Source: a candidate division TA06 bacterium
GTDB lineage: Bacteria; Ratteibacteria; UBA8468; MWAK01
NCBI GenBank assembly: GCA_022704925.1
Contig: JAKJFK010000019.1
Coordinates: 1 to 14,764, forward strand
Direction: 5' to 3'
DNA length: 14,764 nt
Positions 7,279 to 13,931 of the stretch are shown here, in pieces (positions within the stretch are counted from its first letter, which is position 1; every line of letters begins with the position of its first letter). Below the pieces are notes generated by a model. It had not been told where the DNA came from. It did no database searches and saw only the letters and a program-made list of their open reading frames with translations. A program made the translations under genes and the position numbers.

Positions 7279-7318
7279 CAAGGAGGGCCTGATGGGAACC
7301 TGGACATACCTGAGCCCG
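7210..7318. repeat. 109-bp direct repeat, copy 2
   Basis: Second copy of 5281-5389, ending 9 codons into the intact YwqK-like gene. Together the copies bracket 1,820 bp holding the 15-repeat TPR gene and the small basic ORF. Homologous recombination between them would delete the cassette and restore a tight XRE/ImmA to YwqK-like operon with a 10-nt gap. An assembly artefact is possible but made less likely by the single-base difference and by the unique sequence between the copies. Confidence 0.97.
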
Positions 7319-8380
7319 TTCAGCCTTGGCTACAAGCTATCCGACGATTTTCTTACTCCGTACGCGCCGCCGCTCTGGTTCGCCCTCTTCTCCTCCGCCG
7401 ACGTCTTTATCGACCAGGACCAGGAGGGGGATTTTTTTGCCAGCGTCGAGACAAGCGCCGGGAAGGCGCGGGGCCGGGTAAGGAAGATACTGCGGCGGAT
7501 AAGAGGCGACGCCTATGCCGAGACCCTGCTCGCCCCCCTGCGTTTTTTTGAGCTGGCGTTGTCGGGGGCGGCGGCCGGCGAAACCGTGCAATTCGACCTC
7601 TTGGAGTGGGGGGATGATTTTTCGCTCGCCGAGGCAAGGCAACACGTCGAAGGGTTAACCGAATACATGACGCCTTTCGACGATTTCATTCAAGGTCTTT
7701 CCCCTTTCGCCAGGCTCCTGAAGCTGCTTTCCGGGCGTTTCTGCCTGGGCAGCCTCGAGAAGGACAAAAGGGCCCTGGAAGGAATCACCCAAAACCTGGA
7801 AGATGAGGCCGGCATGAAAATGAGCCTCGCCGAATACGCCTTCGGTTACCTGGCCGGATTCCCGGTTACCGACGACTCCCCGGAGGGAAAGAGGTATTAC
7901 GCCTGGGTCGAGGCGAACCGGCCTCTCTGGGAGGGCGGGAGCGGCGTGAAGGGGCCGCAGGTACCCCCGGCCGAAGAAGCGGTCGGGGAACCGGTTGCGG
8001 AGGCCGGGCCGGCGGAAGAAGCGCCCCCGGAAAAGGAACGGAACGGCCTGGTCCGGGAATATTACGATAGTGACGGGCCGGCATATTGCAGCGGGAGAGG
8101 CCGGCTCGCCTCGGTCTCGCGCTACAAGGACGGCCGGCTGCACGGTCTCTGCAAGCGTTACGAGTACCTCGGTAAAAAGCGCCTTCTCGTAAGCCAGCTG
8201 CGCTATAAAAACGGACGGCTGGACGGCTTGTGCAAATATTATGTCGAGGGAGAACTGGTCCGGTCGTCGCACTTCAGGAACGGCCGCTTGAACGGCATCG
8301 TCAAGAATTTCGGGTCCGAGTACCTCTTTAAAAACGGCAAAATAGTCAAGACCCTTTACTCCCCCTGCCAGAAGGAGTAG
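7292..8380 (+). CDS. YwqK-like MORN-repeat protein with unknown N-terminal domain
   Basis: 362-residue protein. Residues about 249-362 contain three or four MORN-like repeats of the YwqK type (RYKDGRLHGLCKRY, RYKNGRLDGLCKYY, HFRNGRLNGIVKNF, then LFKNGKIVKTLY), the fold of a family that includes the B. subtilis YwqK antitoxin. Residues 1-215 are a mixed, moderately hydrophobic domain I do not recognise. Residues about 220-247 are a Pro/Glu/Ala-rich linker. I place the start at ATG 7292, behind AAGGAGG; the upstream continuation of the frame runs through the duplicated ImmA tail and is not credible. In the ancestral arrangement it would follow XRE/ImmA by 10 nt, suggesting a two-gene regulator-plus-effector or antitoxin-like module. 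The antitoxin role is family analogy only. Its 3' end overlaps the convergent glycosidase gene by 25 bp. Confidence 0.82.
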   Translation: MGTWTYLSPFSLGYKLSDDFLTPYAPPLWFALFSSADVFIDQDQEGDFFASVETSAGKARGRVRKILRRIRGDAYAETLLAPLRFFELALSGAAAGETVQFDLLEWGDDFSLAEARQHVEGLTEYMTPFDDFIQGLSPFARLLKLLSGRFCLGSLEKDKRALEGITQNLEDEAGMKMSLAEYAFGYLAGFPVTDDSPEGKRYYAWVEANRPLWEGGSGVKGPQVPPAEEAVGEPVAEAGPAEEAPPEKERNGLVREYYDSDGPAYCSGRGRLASVSRYKDGRLHGLCKRYEYLGKKRLLVSQLRYKNGRLDGLCKYYVEGELVRSSHFRNGRLNGIVKNFGSEYLFKNGKIVKTLYSPCQKE

Positions 8381-10035
8381 AGGTGGGCCTGCTTCAGGAA
8401 GAAGCGGACCCTGACCTTCCGGCCGGCCAGGGCCGACAGGTTCCGATTTCCCGCCCAGGTTAATTCTCCGGCGGTCGTGTCGGCCGCGACCGGCCGGCAC
8501 TCCTTCCTTCCGTAGCCGGGGATGACCCGGCCCGATTCGTCCAGGACCTCGGCGGCGACCGCTCCGCCGGCGGCGGCCGCGTTGACCTTCAGGCGCGGCC
8601 CGGACACCGTCACCGGCCGGGTGAGCAGTTCACCCTCCTTCTCGCCGGCGTCCAGCGAAACGAACCCGTCCCGCCGGAGTTTGGCGATCCCGATCGAGGT
8701 CTCGCCCCACTCGTGGTGCTGCTTCTGCCAGCCGCCGTAGTAGAACCAGAGCTCCTCGCCGACCAGCACCGGCTCGCTGGCGGTCAGGACCATGCCGGCG
8801 TCCCAGCCGCCGGCGGCCCCGCAGGGTATGAAGGAGGTCCGGTCGAAGCAGCGCTGCCAGTCCGCCCCGTCGTTGCTGTAGGCCAGCTGGATATCGATGG
8901 ACTGACCGGTCATGATCCGCAGCAGCCCGACGTAGAGCCCCTCGTACCGGAAGGCGCTCATGCCGTAGGTCTGCTGGTTGGCCGCGTCCAGCCGGTCCGG
9001 GATGATGGCCGCCCGGTAGTTGGTCCAGTTGATGAAATCCTTGCTTTCGGCCCGGGCCACGATGCGTCGGTCGCTGATTCTCCGGCAGTTGCGCAGCGTC
9101 CGGGTTTCAAGTGTGACCTGCTGTAGCGTCGTGTCCAGGAAGTAGGCCTCGGCCAGGATGGTGTCCTTTTCCTGGGTTGGCTTTTTGCGGCCGACCAGGA
9201 AGAATTCGGCCGGCTTCTCCATCTCGACCGGCCTGGCCGGGTCGGCCGCCTCCGTCAGCAGCTGGTAAAGCTTGAAGTGGGCGATGTAGCGGCGCTCGAC
9301 CGGGTCCCAGGTGGCGTCCGTCACGTCGCTGGCGACCAGGACCGGGTTGCCGGGGTAGGGCGTCCAGCGGATGCCGTCCGGCGAAAAGGCCACGCACCCG
9401 CCCATGTACTGGCCCGGTTCATAGTAGCGGACCCCGAAGTCCCAGAAGAGCATCTTGTAGCGCCGGTTCGGGTCGGGTTCGTCCGGGTCGACGCTGATGG
9501 TCGGCGAGCAGGCCATGGTGGCGCCCGGCCGGCCGCAGTTGATCAGGACGATGTTGTTTCCCTTGACTTCCTCCTCGGTAAATTCGCCCCGCTTGAGCCG
9601 GTTGTACTCGATGAGGTCCAGGGCCGGCTTCTCCCAGTGGATGCCGTCTTTGGAGGTGGCGTAGCAGACCCAGTAAAGTTTTCCGCTGCGGGGATAGACC
9701 TGGTACCAGATCTTGAAGAGGTCGCCCTCCTTGCGCACCGTCCCGTAAACGTGGACGATCCCGATGCCGGCCTTCCGGTCGCTCACCTCCCAGGGCTTGT
9801 CGGCCTTGAGGACCGGGTTGCCCGCGTGCTTGACGGCCGGATGCATCACCCGGGTGAGTTCCTTCATCTCCTCGACGTACCGGTCGTCGAAGAACAAAAC
9901 CCGTTCCCCTTTTTTCATGTCGATTCCCTTCTTGTTCTCCTGGGCGGCCGCCGGCGGCTGGCCCGCCAGCCAGAAGAGGCCGAGCATTGACAGCATCCAG
10001 GCGGTTAATTGCAACCCTTTGTGGTTATTCTTCAT
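8356..10035 (-). CDS. Secreted glycosidase-like five-bladed beta-propeller protein
   Basis: 559-residue exported protein. The signal peptide covers residues 1 to about 31 (hydrophobic LTAWMLSMLGLFWLAG, then PPAAAQ). The body has the recurring blade motifs of the GH32/GH43/GH68-like propellers: FKIWYQVYPRSGKLYWVCYA, TSKDGIHWEKP, VAFSPDGIRWTPYPGNPVL and LAYSNDGADWQRCF. The C-terminal ~100 residues are a beta-sandwich ending in AHLYSFWQGE, as in many Planctomycetota/Lentisphaerota proteins annotated as glycoside hydrolases. The likely job is cleavage or binding of a polysaccharide outside the cytoplasm; the substrate cannot be read from sequence, and I did not confirm all catalytic acids. The ATG at 10035 follows GGAGG by 4 nt. 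It is divergent from the metallopeptidase gene, both products being exported. Confidence 0.85.
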   Translation of the reverse strand: MKNNHKGLQLTAWMLSMLGLFWLAGQPPAAAQENKKGIDMKKGERVLFFDDRYVEEMKELTRVMHPAVKHAGNPVLKADKPWEVSDRKAGIGIVHVYGTVRKEGDLFKIWYQVYPRSGKLYWVCYATSKDGIHWEKPALDLIEYNRLKRGEFTEEEVKGNNIVLINCGRPGATMACSPTISVDPDEPDPNRRYKMLFWDFGVRYYEPGQYMGGCVAFSPDGIRWTPYPGNPVLVASDVTDATWDPVERRYIAHFKLYQLLTEAADPARPVEMEKPAEFFLVGRKKPTQEKDTILAEAYFLDTTLQQVTLETRTLRNCRRISDRRIVARAESKDFINWTNYRAAIIPDRLDAANQQTYGMSAFRYEGLYVGLLRIMTGQSIDIQLAYSNDGADWQRCFDRTSFIPCGAAGGWDAGMVLTASEPVLVGEELWFYYGGWQKQHHEWGETSIGIAKLRRDGFVSLDAGEKEGELLTRPVTVSGPRLKVNAAAAGGAVAAEVLDESGRVIPGYGRKECRPVAADTTAGELTWAGNRNLSALAGRKVRVRFFLKQAHLYSFWQGE

Positions 10036-10119
10036 CTTTCCTCCGCCGGCGCCCGGGTCGGCCTATTGATGAATGAGAAGAGGCCATTCTTGATTTTCAG
10101 GCAAAAACGGTCGGTTTCA

Positions 10120-10125
10120 AGTATA
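10120..10125 (-). promoter_or_regulatory. Possible -10 of the glycosidase gene
   Basis: TATACT on the minus strand lies in an AT-rich patch about 85 nt before the start codon. The hexamer 17 bp further upstream is TTTCTG, a poor -35. The 237-bp divergent region 10036-10272 otherwise shows only a TTAAAAT at 10179-10185 in the plus direction, without a correctly spaced -35. Confidence 0.3.
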
Positions 10126-10272
10126 ACACACGGATTGACCGGCAGAAAAAGAGGCGTCGCTTGAACCGGCCGTCCATGTTAAAATAGGGGCAGGATATCC
10201 CGGCTGGTGCCGGCCACCTTAGCCGCCGCCCCCCGTTCAGGTCGGGCGCCGGCCGCCCAGGGAGGAAGCAAA

Positions 10273-12378
10273 ATGGGAAAGATTCGGATGGCTGGGGCTT
10301 TTATTCTGGCCGCCCTGACGGTTCTGGCCGGTTCGATTGAATCCGTTCAGTGCGAAACGATTTCCACCATCCCCCTGGCCTACATCATCCTGGATGCCTC
10401 CGACGTCGAGTTCCTGAACCCGTTACTGCGCCCTACCGATATCGTCGCCGTCCGGCCGGAAAACCTGGCCCTGCTGGACGGGGTGACCGTTGGCCGGAAA
10501 CTGCTCCTGATCGGGCCGAAGCATGAGAAGACACCGGAGGTCAGGTGGCAGGCCATGAAGGATGACGAGATGGCGGCGCTCCTGGCCCAGGCCCGGCGTC
10601 ACGGCGTCACGATGCTCGGCTATAACCTTGAGAATTCTTTTCATGCCGAGAAGCTGGTCGAACGGGAGCGCCAGGTTGCCGGGTTGGCCCGGGCGGCCGG
10701 CCTGGTTTACGTTTTCGGACCTTTAATGGGCCGCCTGATGGAAACCGGGGGAGAGGCGGTGGCCGGCGGGGCGGACGTGGTTGTCGTTCAGACGCAGGCC
10801 TTGCAGAAATCGTCCGGTTTTGAGGTCCAGAAGGTCCTCGATGTTGTGAGGCGTCTCCGGAAAGCCAACCCGGATGTCAAGGTGCATGTTCAGATCATGC
10901 TGAGGTATCGGCAGGACCGCGAGAATGGCCCCCTGATCCCGGTTGACAAGGTTATTGAGCACATTGGCCTGATCGCCGGCGAGGCGGAGGCCGTCTGGTT
11001 GTTTTCCGGCCCCCAGACGACCTCCCGGTTCCGCGAGGTCTTCTCCAAATTGAGACAAGCCGCCCCGGTTGTCCCGCCGCCGGCCGGGGAAAGGAGCTCT
11101 CCGCCGCCGGCCCCGCCGAAGAGCGACCCGGCGGCCGCCGCCCCGGCTACTTCCTCCGGACCGGGGACGAAGGCGGGTAATAATGTCATGCCGCCCGTTC
11201 CCAGGAACGCCAGGTTCACGACGGGGGCCTGGGTGCCGTTCGCGCGCCTGGGCGGACAGACTGCCGGGGACACCTCCCCCCACCTGGCCAGGATTCTGGA
11301 TGAGGCCGTCGTAAATGAAGAGCAGAGGCGTGCGATCCAGGCGGCCTATCAAGCCGGGGCCAACCCGGCCGCCTGGCAGGCGATGGCCGCCGTTTTGACC
11401 GGCGAACAGCTGGACCGGATCGGACGCCGTCAGCCTCAGGCCGCGATCATCAATCACGCGCTGGTCTTTGCCGTCGAAGCCCAGACGCTCAAGCGCCATC
11501 CCGACGCGGCCGAACGTATCAAGAGCATGGTGGAACGGATCAACGCTTCTTTCGAGGCCGGGGGCATCCGGCGCCGTTTCTCGGTGGCCGGGGTGCGCAC
11601 CTATGACAAGCAGGAGAAGACCGGCGTCCGGCAGCCGGCGAATTCCGGCGGCCTGAGTCTCCCGGCCGATTACGAGACGCACCCGCACGACTACATCCTG
11701 GTGGCGATGGACGAGAACGCCCCGGGCGCCAACTGGCCGTGCCCCTGGTGCTCATCCGTCGAGGTCCACGGGGCCAGGGGCGATTCCGGCACCGGAAAGG
11801 ACATGTTCGTCGAGCGCTCGGCCCTGGTTCTCTGCCATGAGCTGGGCCACATGCTCGGATTGCCCGATTTCTACGCGCTCGGAATCGAGGCGAAGGACAA
11901 CGCCGTCAACCATGAGCCGATTCCTTCCGACAACTACGGCCAGGTACGCGGCACGATGATGGATGACCTGGGTCCCTTTCACGCCTGGGACGCGGAGATT
12001 ATCAACCGGGAGATCGCAACGCTGCCGGTCGTCAATCACTCCTGGATCGACTACCAGCCGCGCGATTCCGTGCTGCAGGTTCTTGGCAAAGACGGGGCCC
12101 CCCTGCGCCAGGCCGAGGTGAAAGTCTACCGGTCCCGGCGCACCAACTACTACCGCCAGGCGCTCGACGGGACGCCCCGGCACCAGGGCAAGACGGACGA
12201 CGCGGGAAAACTATCGCTCGGCCCGAATCTTCTCGGGGCCGATCCGTTTCAGGCCCTCTGCTTCTTTCTGGTGGAGATCCGGCAGGGAGAGCGTGTCGAT
12301 TACCGGTGGTTCAGCTTCATCGAAGTGAACTTCTCCTTCTGGCGGGGCACCCCGATCACCCTTCAGTCCCGTCTTTGA
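10273..12378 (+). CDS. Exported HExxHxxGxxD metallopeptidase with barrel-like N-terminal domain
   Basis: 701-residue protein with four parts. Residues 1 to about 28 are a signal peptide (AGAFILAALTVLAGSIESVQ). Residues about 32-260 are an alpha/beta domain with barrel-like strands (DIVAVRP, KLLLIGPK, DVVVVQTQ, KVHVQIM, AVWLFSG). Residues about 262-308 are a Pro/Ala/Ser-rich linker. The peptidase domain runs about 310-595, with HELGHMLGLPD at 522-532, where the two His and the final Asp fit the HExxHxxGxxD zinc site of M6/M7-type enzymes, and a likely Met-turn in GTMMDDLG. A C-terminal beta-rich domain follows (VLQVLGKDGAPLRQAEVKVY). It probably cleaves extracellular or periplasmic protein. 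The start is ATG 10273, with GGAGG about 7 nt upstream; the open frame before it is Ala/Pro/Arg-rich and not credible. The fusion to a barrel domain is unusual. Confidence 0.85.
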   Translation: MGKIRMAGAFILAALTVLAGSIESVQCETISTIPLAYIILDASDVEFLNPLLRPTDIVAVRPENLALLDGVTVGRKLLLIGPKHEKTPEVRWQAMKDDEMAALLAQARRHGVTMLGYNLENSFHAEKLVERERQVAGLARAAGLVYVFGPLMGRLMETGGEAVAGGADVVVVQTQALQKSSGFEVQKVLDVVRRLRKANPDVKVHVQIMLRYRQDRENGPLIPVDKVIEHIGLIAGEAEAVWLFSGPQTTSRFREVFSKLRQAAPVVPPPAGERSSPPPAPPKSDPAAAAPATSSGPGTKAGNNVMPPVPRNARFTTGAWVPFARLGGQTAGDTSPHLARILDEAVVNEEQRRAIQAAYQAGANPAAWQAMAAVLTGEQLDRIGRRQPQAAIINHALVFAVEAQTLKRHPDAAERIKSMVERINASFEAGGIRRRFSVAGVRTYDKQEKTGVRQPANSGGLSLPADYETHPHDYILVAMDENAPGANWPCPWCSSVEVHGARGDSGTGKDMFVERSALVLCHELGHMLGLPDFYALGIEAKDNAVNHEPIPSDNYGQVRGTMMDDLGPFHAWDAEIINREIATLPVVNHSWIDYQPRDSVLQVLGKDGAPLRQAEVKVYRSRRTNYYRQALDGTPRHQGKTDDAGKLSLGPNLLGADPFQALCFFLVEIRQGERVDYRWFSFIEVNFSFWRGTPITLQSRL

Positions 12379-12390
12379 AGGGAAGCCCGG

Positions 12391-12419
12391 TTCGGTGGCC
12401 GGGCCGGCTGTGTTACAAT
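12391..12419 (+). promoter_or_regulatory. Promoter predicting a leaderless mRNA for the TIM-barrel gene
   Basis: TACAAT (12414-12419) is a good -10 and ends 6 nt (AAAAAC) before the ATG at 12426, the same geometry as at the MerR gene. The hexamer 17 bp upstream is TTCGGT, a weak -35. A 6-bp hairpin, GCCCGG/CCGGGC (12385-12390 and 12399-12404), spans this area and may end the preceding transcript, though it has no T tract. No ribosome site precedes the start. Confidence 0.5.
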
Positions 12420-12425
12420 AAAAAC

Positions 12426-13217
12426 ATGGATAATCGGTTGCCGGAGGTTGATTTCTGCGGTTTGAGGATATCCCGGCTGGTGCTGGGCGCCAACCCGTTC
12501 GGCGGTTACAGCCACCAGAGCCCGGAACGGGACCGGGCGATGGTTGATTACTATACGGTTGCCCGGATCAAGGAGACCTGGCGCCGGGCCGAGGCGGCCG
12601 GCATCACCGCGATGGTGACCAACAATGAGACCCCCCACGTGGTTCAGGCGGTCCGCGAATACCGGGCGGAAGGCGGCAAGCTCCAGTGGATCGCCCAGCT
12701 CAACGGCCGGGATACCGAGGCCATGCTCCAGTCGATCGACAAGGCGGTGGCCATTGGCTGCCGGGCCCTCTATTTTCACGGCGGAGTCATGGACCGCGTC
12801 TACTCCGCGCGGGATGAGTCGGCGCTGCGGACCTGGTGCGCCCACGCCCGTTCGCACGGCGTACCGGTGGGCGTGGCCGGCCATGCGCCCGAGGTGCATC
12901 GCTGGGTAGCCGGTCTCGACCTGGTTGACTTCCACGCCGTCTGTTTCTTCAACTGCGGCAGCCTGCATGACGGCAATGGCGACAAGTTCAGCCTGGACGA
13001 CATCGGTCCGGCGGTCGAGTGCATACGGGCGATCAAGAAACCCTGCATCGGCTACAAGATCATGGGCGCCGGGCGTATGGACCCCAGGATGTCGTTCGAA
13101 TATGCCCTGCGCCACATCAAGCCGGGCGACGTGGTGAATGTCGGAATGTTCCGCGGCGACCGCGACGACATGGTCGAGGAGAACGTGGCCCTGGTGCGGG
13201 AAATATTACTGCGGTAG
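12426..13217 (+). CDS. TIM-barrel protein, aldo/keto-reductase-like
   Basis: 263-residue protein. The N-terminal ISRLVLGANPFGGYS matches the first strand and turn of aldo/keto reductases. Alternating strands and helices follow as in a (beta/alpha)8 barrel: GITAMVTNN, LQWIAQLNG, CRALYFHGG, VPVGVAGHAP, VDFHAVCFF, CIGYKIMGAG, DVVNVGMFRG. It is shorter than most aldo/keto reductases (about 300 residues) and I cannot assign the classic Asp-Tyr-Lys-His tetrad, so the reaction is unknown. The conserved-looking GHAPEVH, FFNCGS and GYKIMGAG could line an active site. No signal peptide is seen, so it is cytoplasmic. It starts 47 nt after the metallopeptidase stop but appears to have its own promoter. 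A hairpin plus T6 at 13281-13316 may terminate it. Confidence 0.75.
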   Translation: MDNRLPEVDFCGLRISRLVLGANPFGGYSHQSPERDRAMVDYYTVARIKETWRRAEAAGITAMVTNNETPHVVQAVREYRAEGGKLQWIAQLNGRDTEAMLQSIDKAVAIGCRALYFHGGVMDRVYSARDESALRTWCAHARSHGVPVGVAGHAPEVHRWVAGLDLVDFHAVCFFNCGSLHDGNGDKFSLDDIGPAVECIRAIKKPCIGYKIMGAGRMDPRMSFEYALRHIKPGDVVNVGMFRGDRDDMVEENVALVREILLR

Positions 13218-13278
13218 GTGCCCGGAATCCCCGCGTGTCCGTCTCCGAAGGTCGTAGGCGGGAATCCGTAAAAGCATG

Positions 13279-13370
13279 TCATTCCCGCGGATAGTTGGCG
13301 GGAATCCAGGTTTTTTCTTTGCGGGTCTGTCAGGCGGTCTGGATCCCCGACGACCACATTCGGGGATGAC
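13279..13370. repeat. REP-like paired hairpins
   Basis: Two perfect 8-bp stems, each with a 9-nt loop: ATTCCCGC/GCGGGAAT (13281-13288, 13298-13305) and ATCCCCGA/TCGGGGAT (13343-13350, 13360-13367). The outer ends GTCAT and ATGAC and the inner CCAG and CTGG make the pair an imperfect palindrome as a whole. The form is that of dispersed intergenic elements (GTCATTCCCGC...) seen in many bacteria. The first stem is followed after 5 nt by T6 (13311-13316) and could also terminate the TIM-barrel transcript. Confidence 0.8.
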
Positions 13371-13443
13371 GGGCAAAAAACGGCGGTTTTGTCTGCAATC
13401 GGCCACCTTTGGGCGGCTTACGATTCCGCCGCCCCCACCTCTT

Positions 13444-13527
13444 GAGAATCGAGAATCGAGAATAGACCGAATCGAAAATCTTTAGTCTTAGCGGGCATCA
13501 ATTTTCGACTTTCGATTTTCGATTCTC
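13444..13527. repeat. Purine-rich inverted repeat with GAATCGA tandem units
   Basis: GAGAATCGA (13444-13452) is repeated in tandem and is complementary to TCGATTCTC (13519-13527). A perfect 12-bp arm pair, GAATCGAAAATC (13469-13480) and GATTTTCGATTC (13514-13525), lies within it. The arms compete for the same right-hand sequence, so more than one fold is possible. Confidence 0.8.
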
Positions 13528-13528
13528 T

Positions 13529-13554
13529 GCAAAATTTTGCCCGCAAAATTTTGC
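13529..13554. repeat. Tandem 12-bp perfect palindromes
   Basis: GCAAAATTTTGC occurs twice (13529-13540 and 13543-13554), separated by CC. Each copy is a perfect palindrome and the pair is also a direct repeat. This could be a dimeric protein-binding site or part of a dispersed intergenic element; nothing nearby identifies a binder. Confidence 0.85.
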
Positions 13555-13595
13555 GGGGATTTGGCGCCGCTCGGCTCCCACTGCGCCTCAGCCTG

Positions 13596-13617
13596 CCTAC
13601 GCTAAAGCTACGGTAGG
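13596..13617. repeat. CCTAC/GTAGG hairpin element
   Basis: CCTAC (13596-13600) pairs with GTAGG (13613-13617) around GCTAAAGCTACG. From memory, very similar sequences recur in candidate-phylum genomes; I could not verify this. It is probably one unit of a dispersed family. Confidence 0.55.
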
Positions 13618-13705
13618 TAAAGTCGGCCTTTATCCGCCGAAGCCTGTTTTTCAAGCGTAGGTGGAACCCGCTGGTTTGTCTGAATAAGATTCAGAAACAA
13701 TAATC

Positions 13706-13781
13706 GCCATGAAGCAGAGCGAAGCACGCTTCATGGCCGTGAAGTGTGTTCCGAGCTTGCCGAGGGACTCTACTTCACGGC
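13706..13781. repeat. Two adjoining hairpins with 10-bp perfect stems
   Basis: GCCATGAAGC/GCTTCATGGC (13706-13715, 13728-13737) is followed by GCCGTGAAGT/ACTTCACGGC (13736-13745, 13772-13781), sharing two bases at the junction. The stems are sequence relatives (GCCRTGAAGY), so one may have arisen from the other. The second loop of 26 nt contains a smaller CCGAG-rich repeat. Confidence 0.8.
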
Positions 13782-13785
13782 TCTC

Positions 13786-13859
13786 TTCAAATCCCTCACC
13801 CTCCAAGCGCAAAAACGCGCCTCGTTTTTCGAGGCGCTGCGGAGGGTGAGGGATTTGAA
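13786..13859. repeat. Inverted repeat mirroring the 3' end of tRNA-Ser
   Basis: TTCAAATCCCTCACCCTCC (13786-13804, plus strand) is a perfect 19-nt copy of the T-loop, T-stem and acceptor strand of the tRNA, whose own copy lies at 13841-13859 on the minus strand. The two face each other across the tRNA terminator. The identity stops exactly at the discriminator base. Phage-type integration would leave direct copies, not inverted ones, so this is not a normal attachment-site pair. Confidence 0.9.
13811..13837 (-). terminator. Intrinsic terminator of tRNA-Ser
   Basis: On the minus strand GCGCCTCG-AAAAA-CGAGGCGC forms a perfect 8-bp stem (13837 to 13817), followed by GTTTTT (13816-13811). It starts 3 nt after the tRNA discriminator base, so it probably ends the tRNA transcript. 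Confidence 0.8.
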
Positions 13860-13925
13860 CCCCCAAGGCTCCTTTCGGAGCCGGCGGATTTCAAGTCCGC
13901 TGACTTACCGTTAGCCTAACCCTCC
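13840..13925 (-). tRNA. tRNA-Ser (UGA anticodon)
   Basis: 86-nt cloverleaf on the minus strand. The acceptor arms GGAGGGT and ACCCTCC are fully complementary. The anticodon stem GCGGA/TCCGC encloses the loop CTTGAAA with anticodon TGA. A long variable arm, GGCTCC-GAAA-GGAGCC, is typical of class II serine tRNAs. The T loop is TTCAAAT and the discriminator is G. The CCA end is not encoded (CAG follows), so it must be added after transcription. Confidence 0.95.
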
Positions 13926-13931
13926 AGCGAT

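Larger units (their letters stand above)
13218..13839. other. Repeat-dense intergenic region without a credible gene
   Basis: About 620 bp between the TIM-barrel gene and tRNA-Ser. Short open frames exist on both strands, but none has a ribosome site or domain, and all cross the palindromes listed separately. From left to right it holds a REP-like hairpin pair, purine-rich inverted repeats, twin 12-bp palindromes, a CCTAC/GTAGG hairpin, two 10-bp-stem hairpins and a mirrored piece of the tRNA. The density of perfect palindromes is far above the rest of the window. Confidence 0.8.

Noticed and set aside
7022-7291. N-terminal extension of the YwqK-like gene
   Set aside because: It would read the duplicated ImmA tail in a different frame, and the ATG at 7292 has the AAGGAGG site that is also present before the stub at 5363.
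5281-7318. Insertion sequence with target-site duplication
   Set aside because: The repeats are 109 bp, much longer than known target duplications, and there are no terminal inverted repeats or transposase in between.
13444-13617. CRISPR array
   Set aside because: The repeats are short palindromes of different sequence without regular spacers, and no cas gene is present.
13786-13859. Phage-type attachment-site pair at tRNA-Ser
   Set aside because: The two copies are inverted, only 36 bp apart and contain no integrase; attachment sites would be direct repeats flanking an island.
13651-13866. 71-codon minus-strand frame starting inside the tRNA
   Set aside because: It translates the tRNA 3' half, its terminator and the hairpins; it has no ribosome site and begins within a structural RNA.
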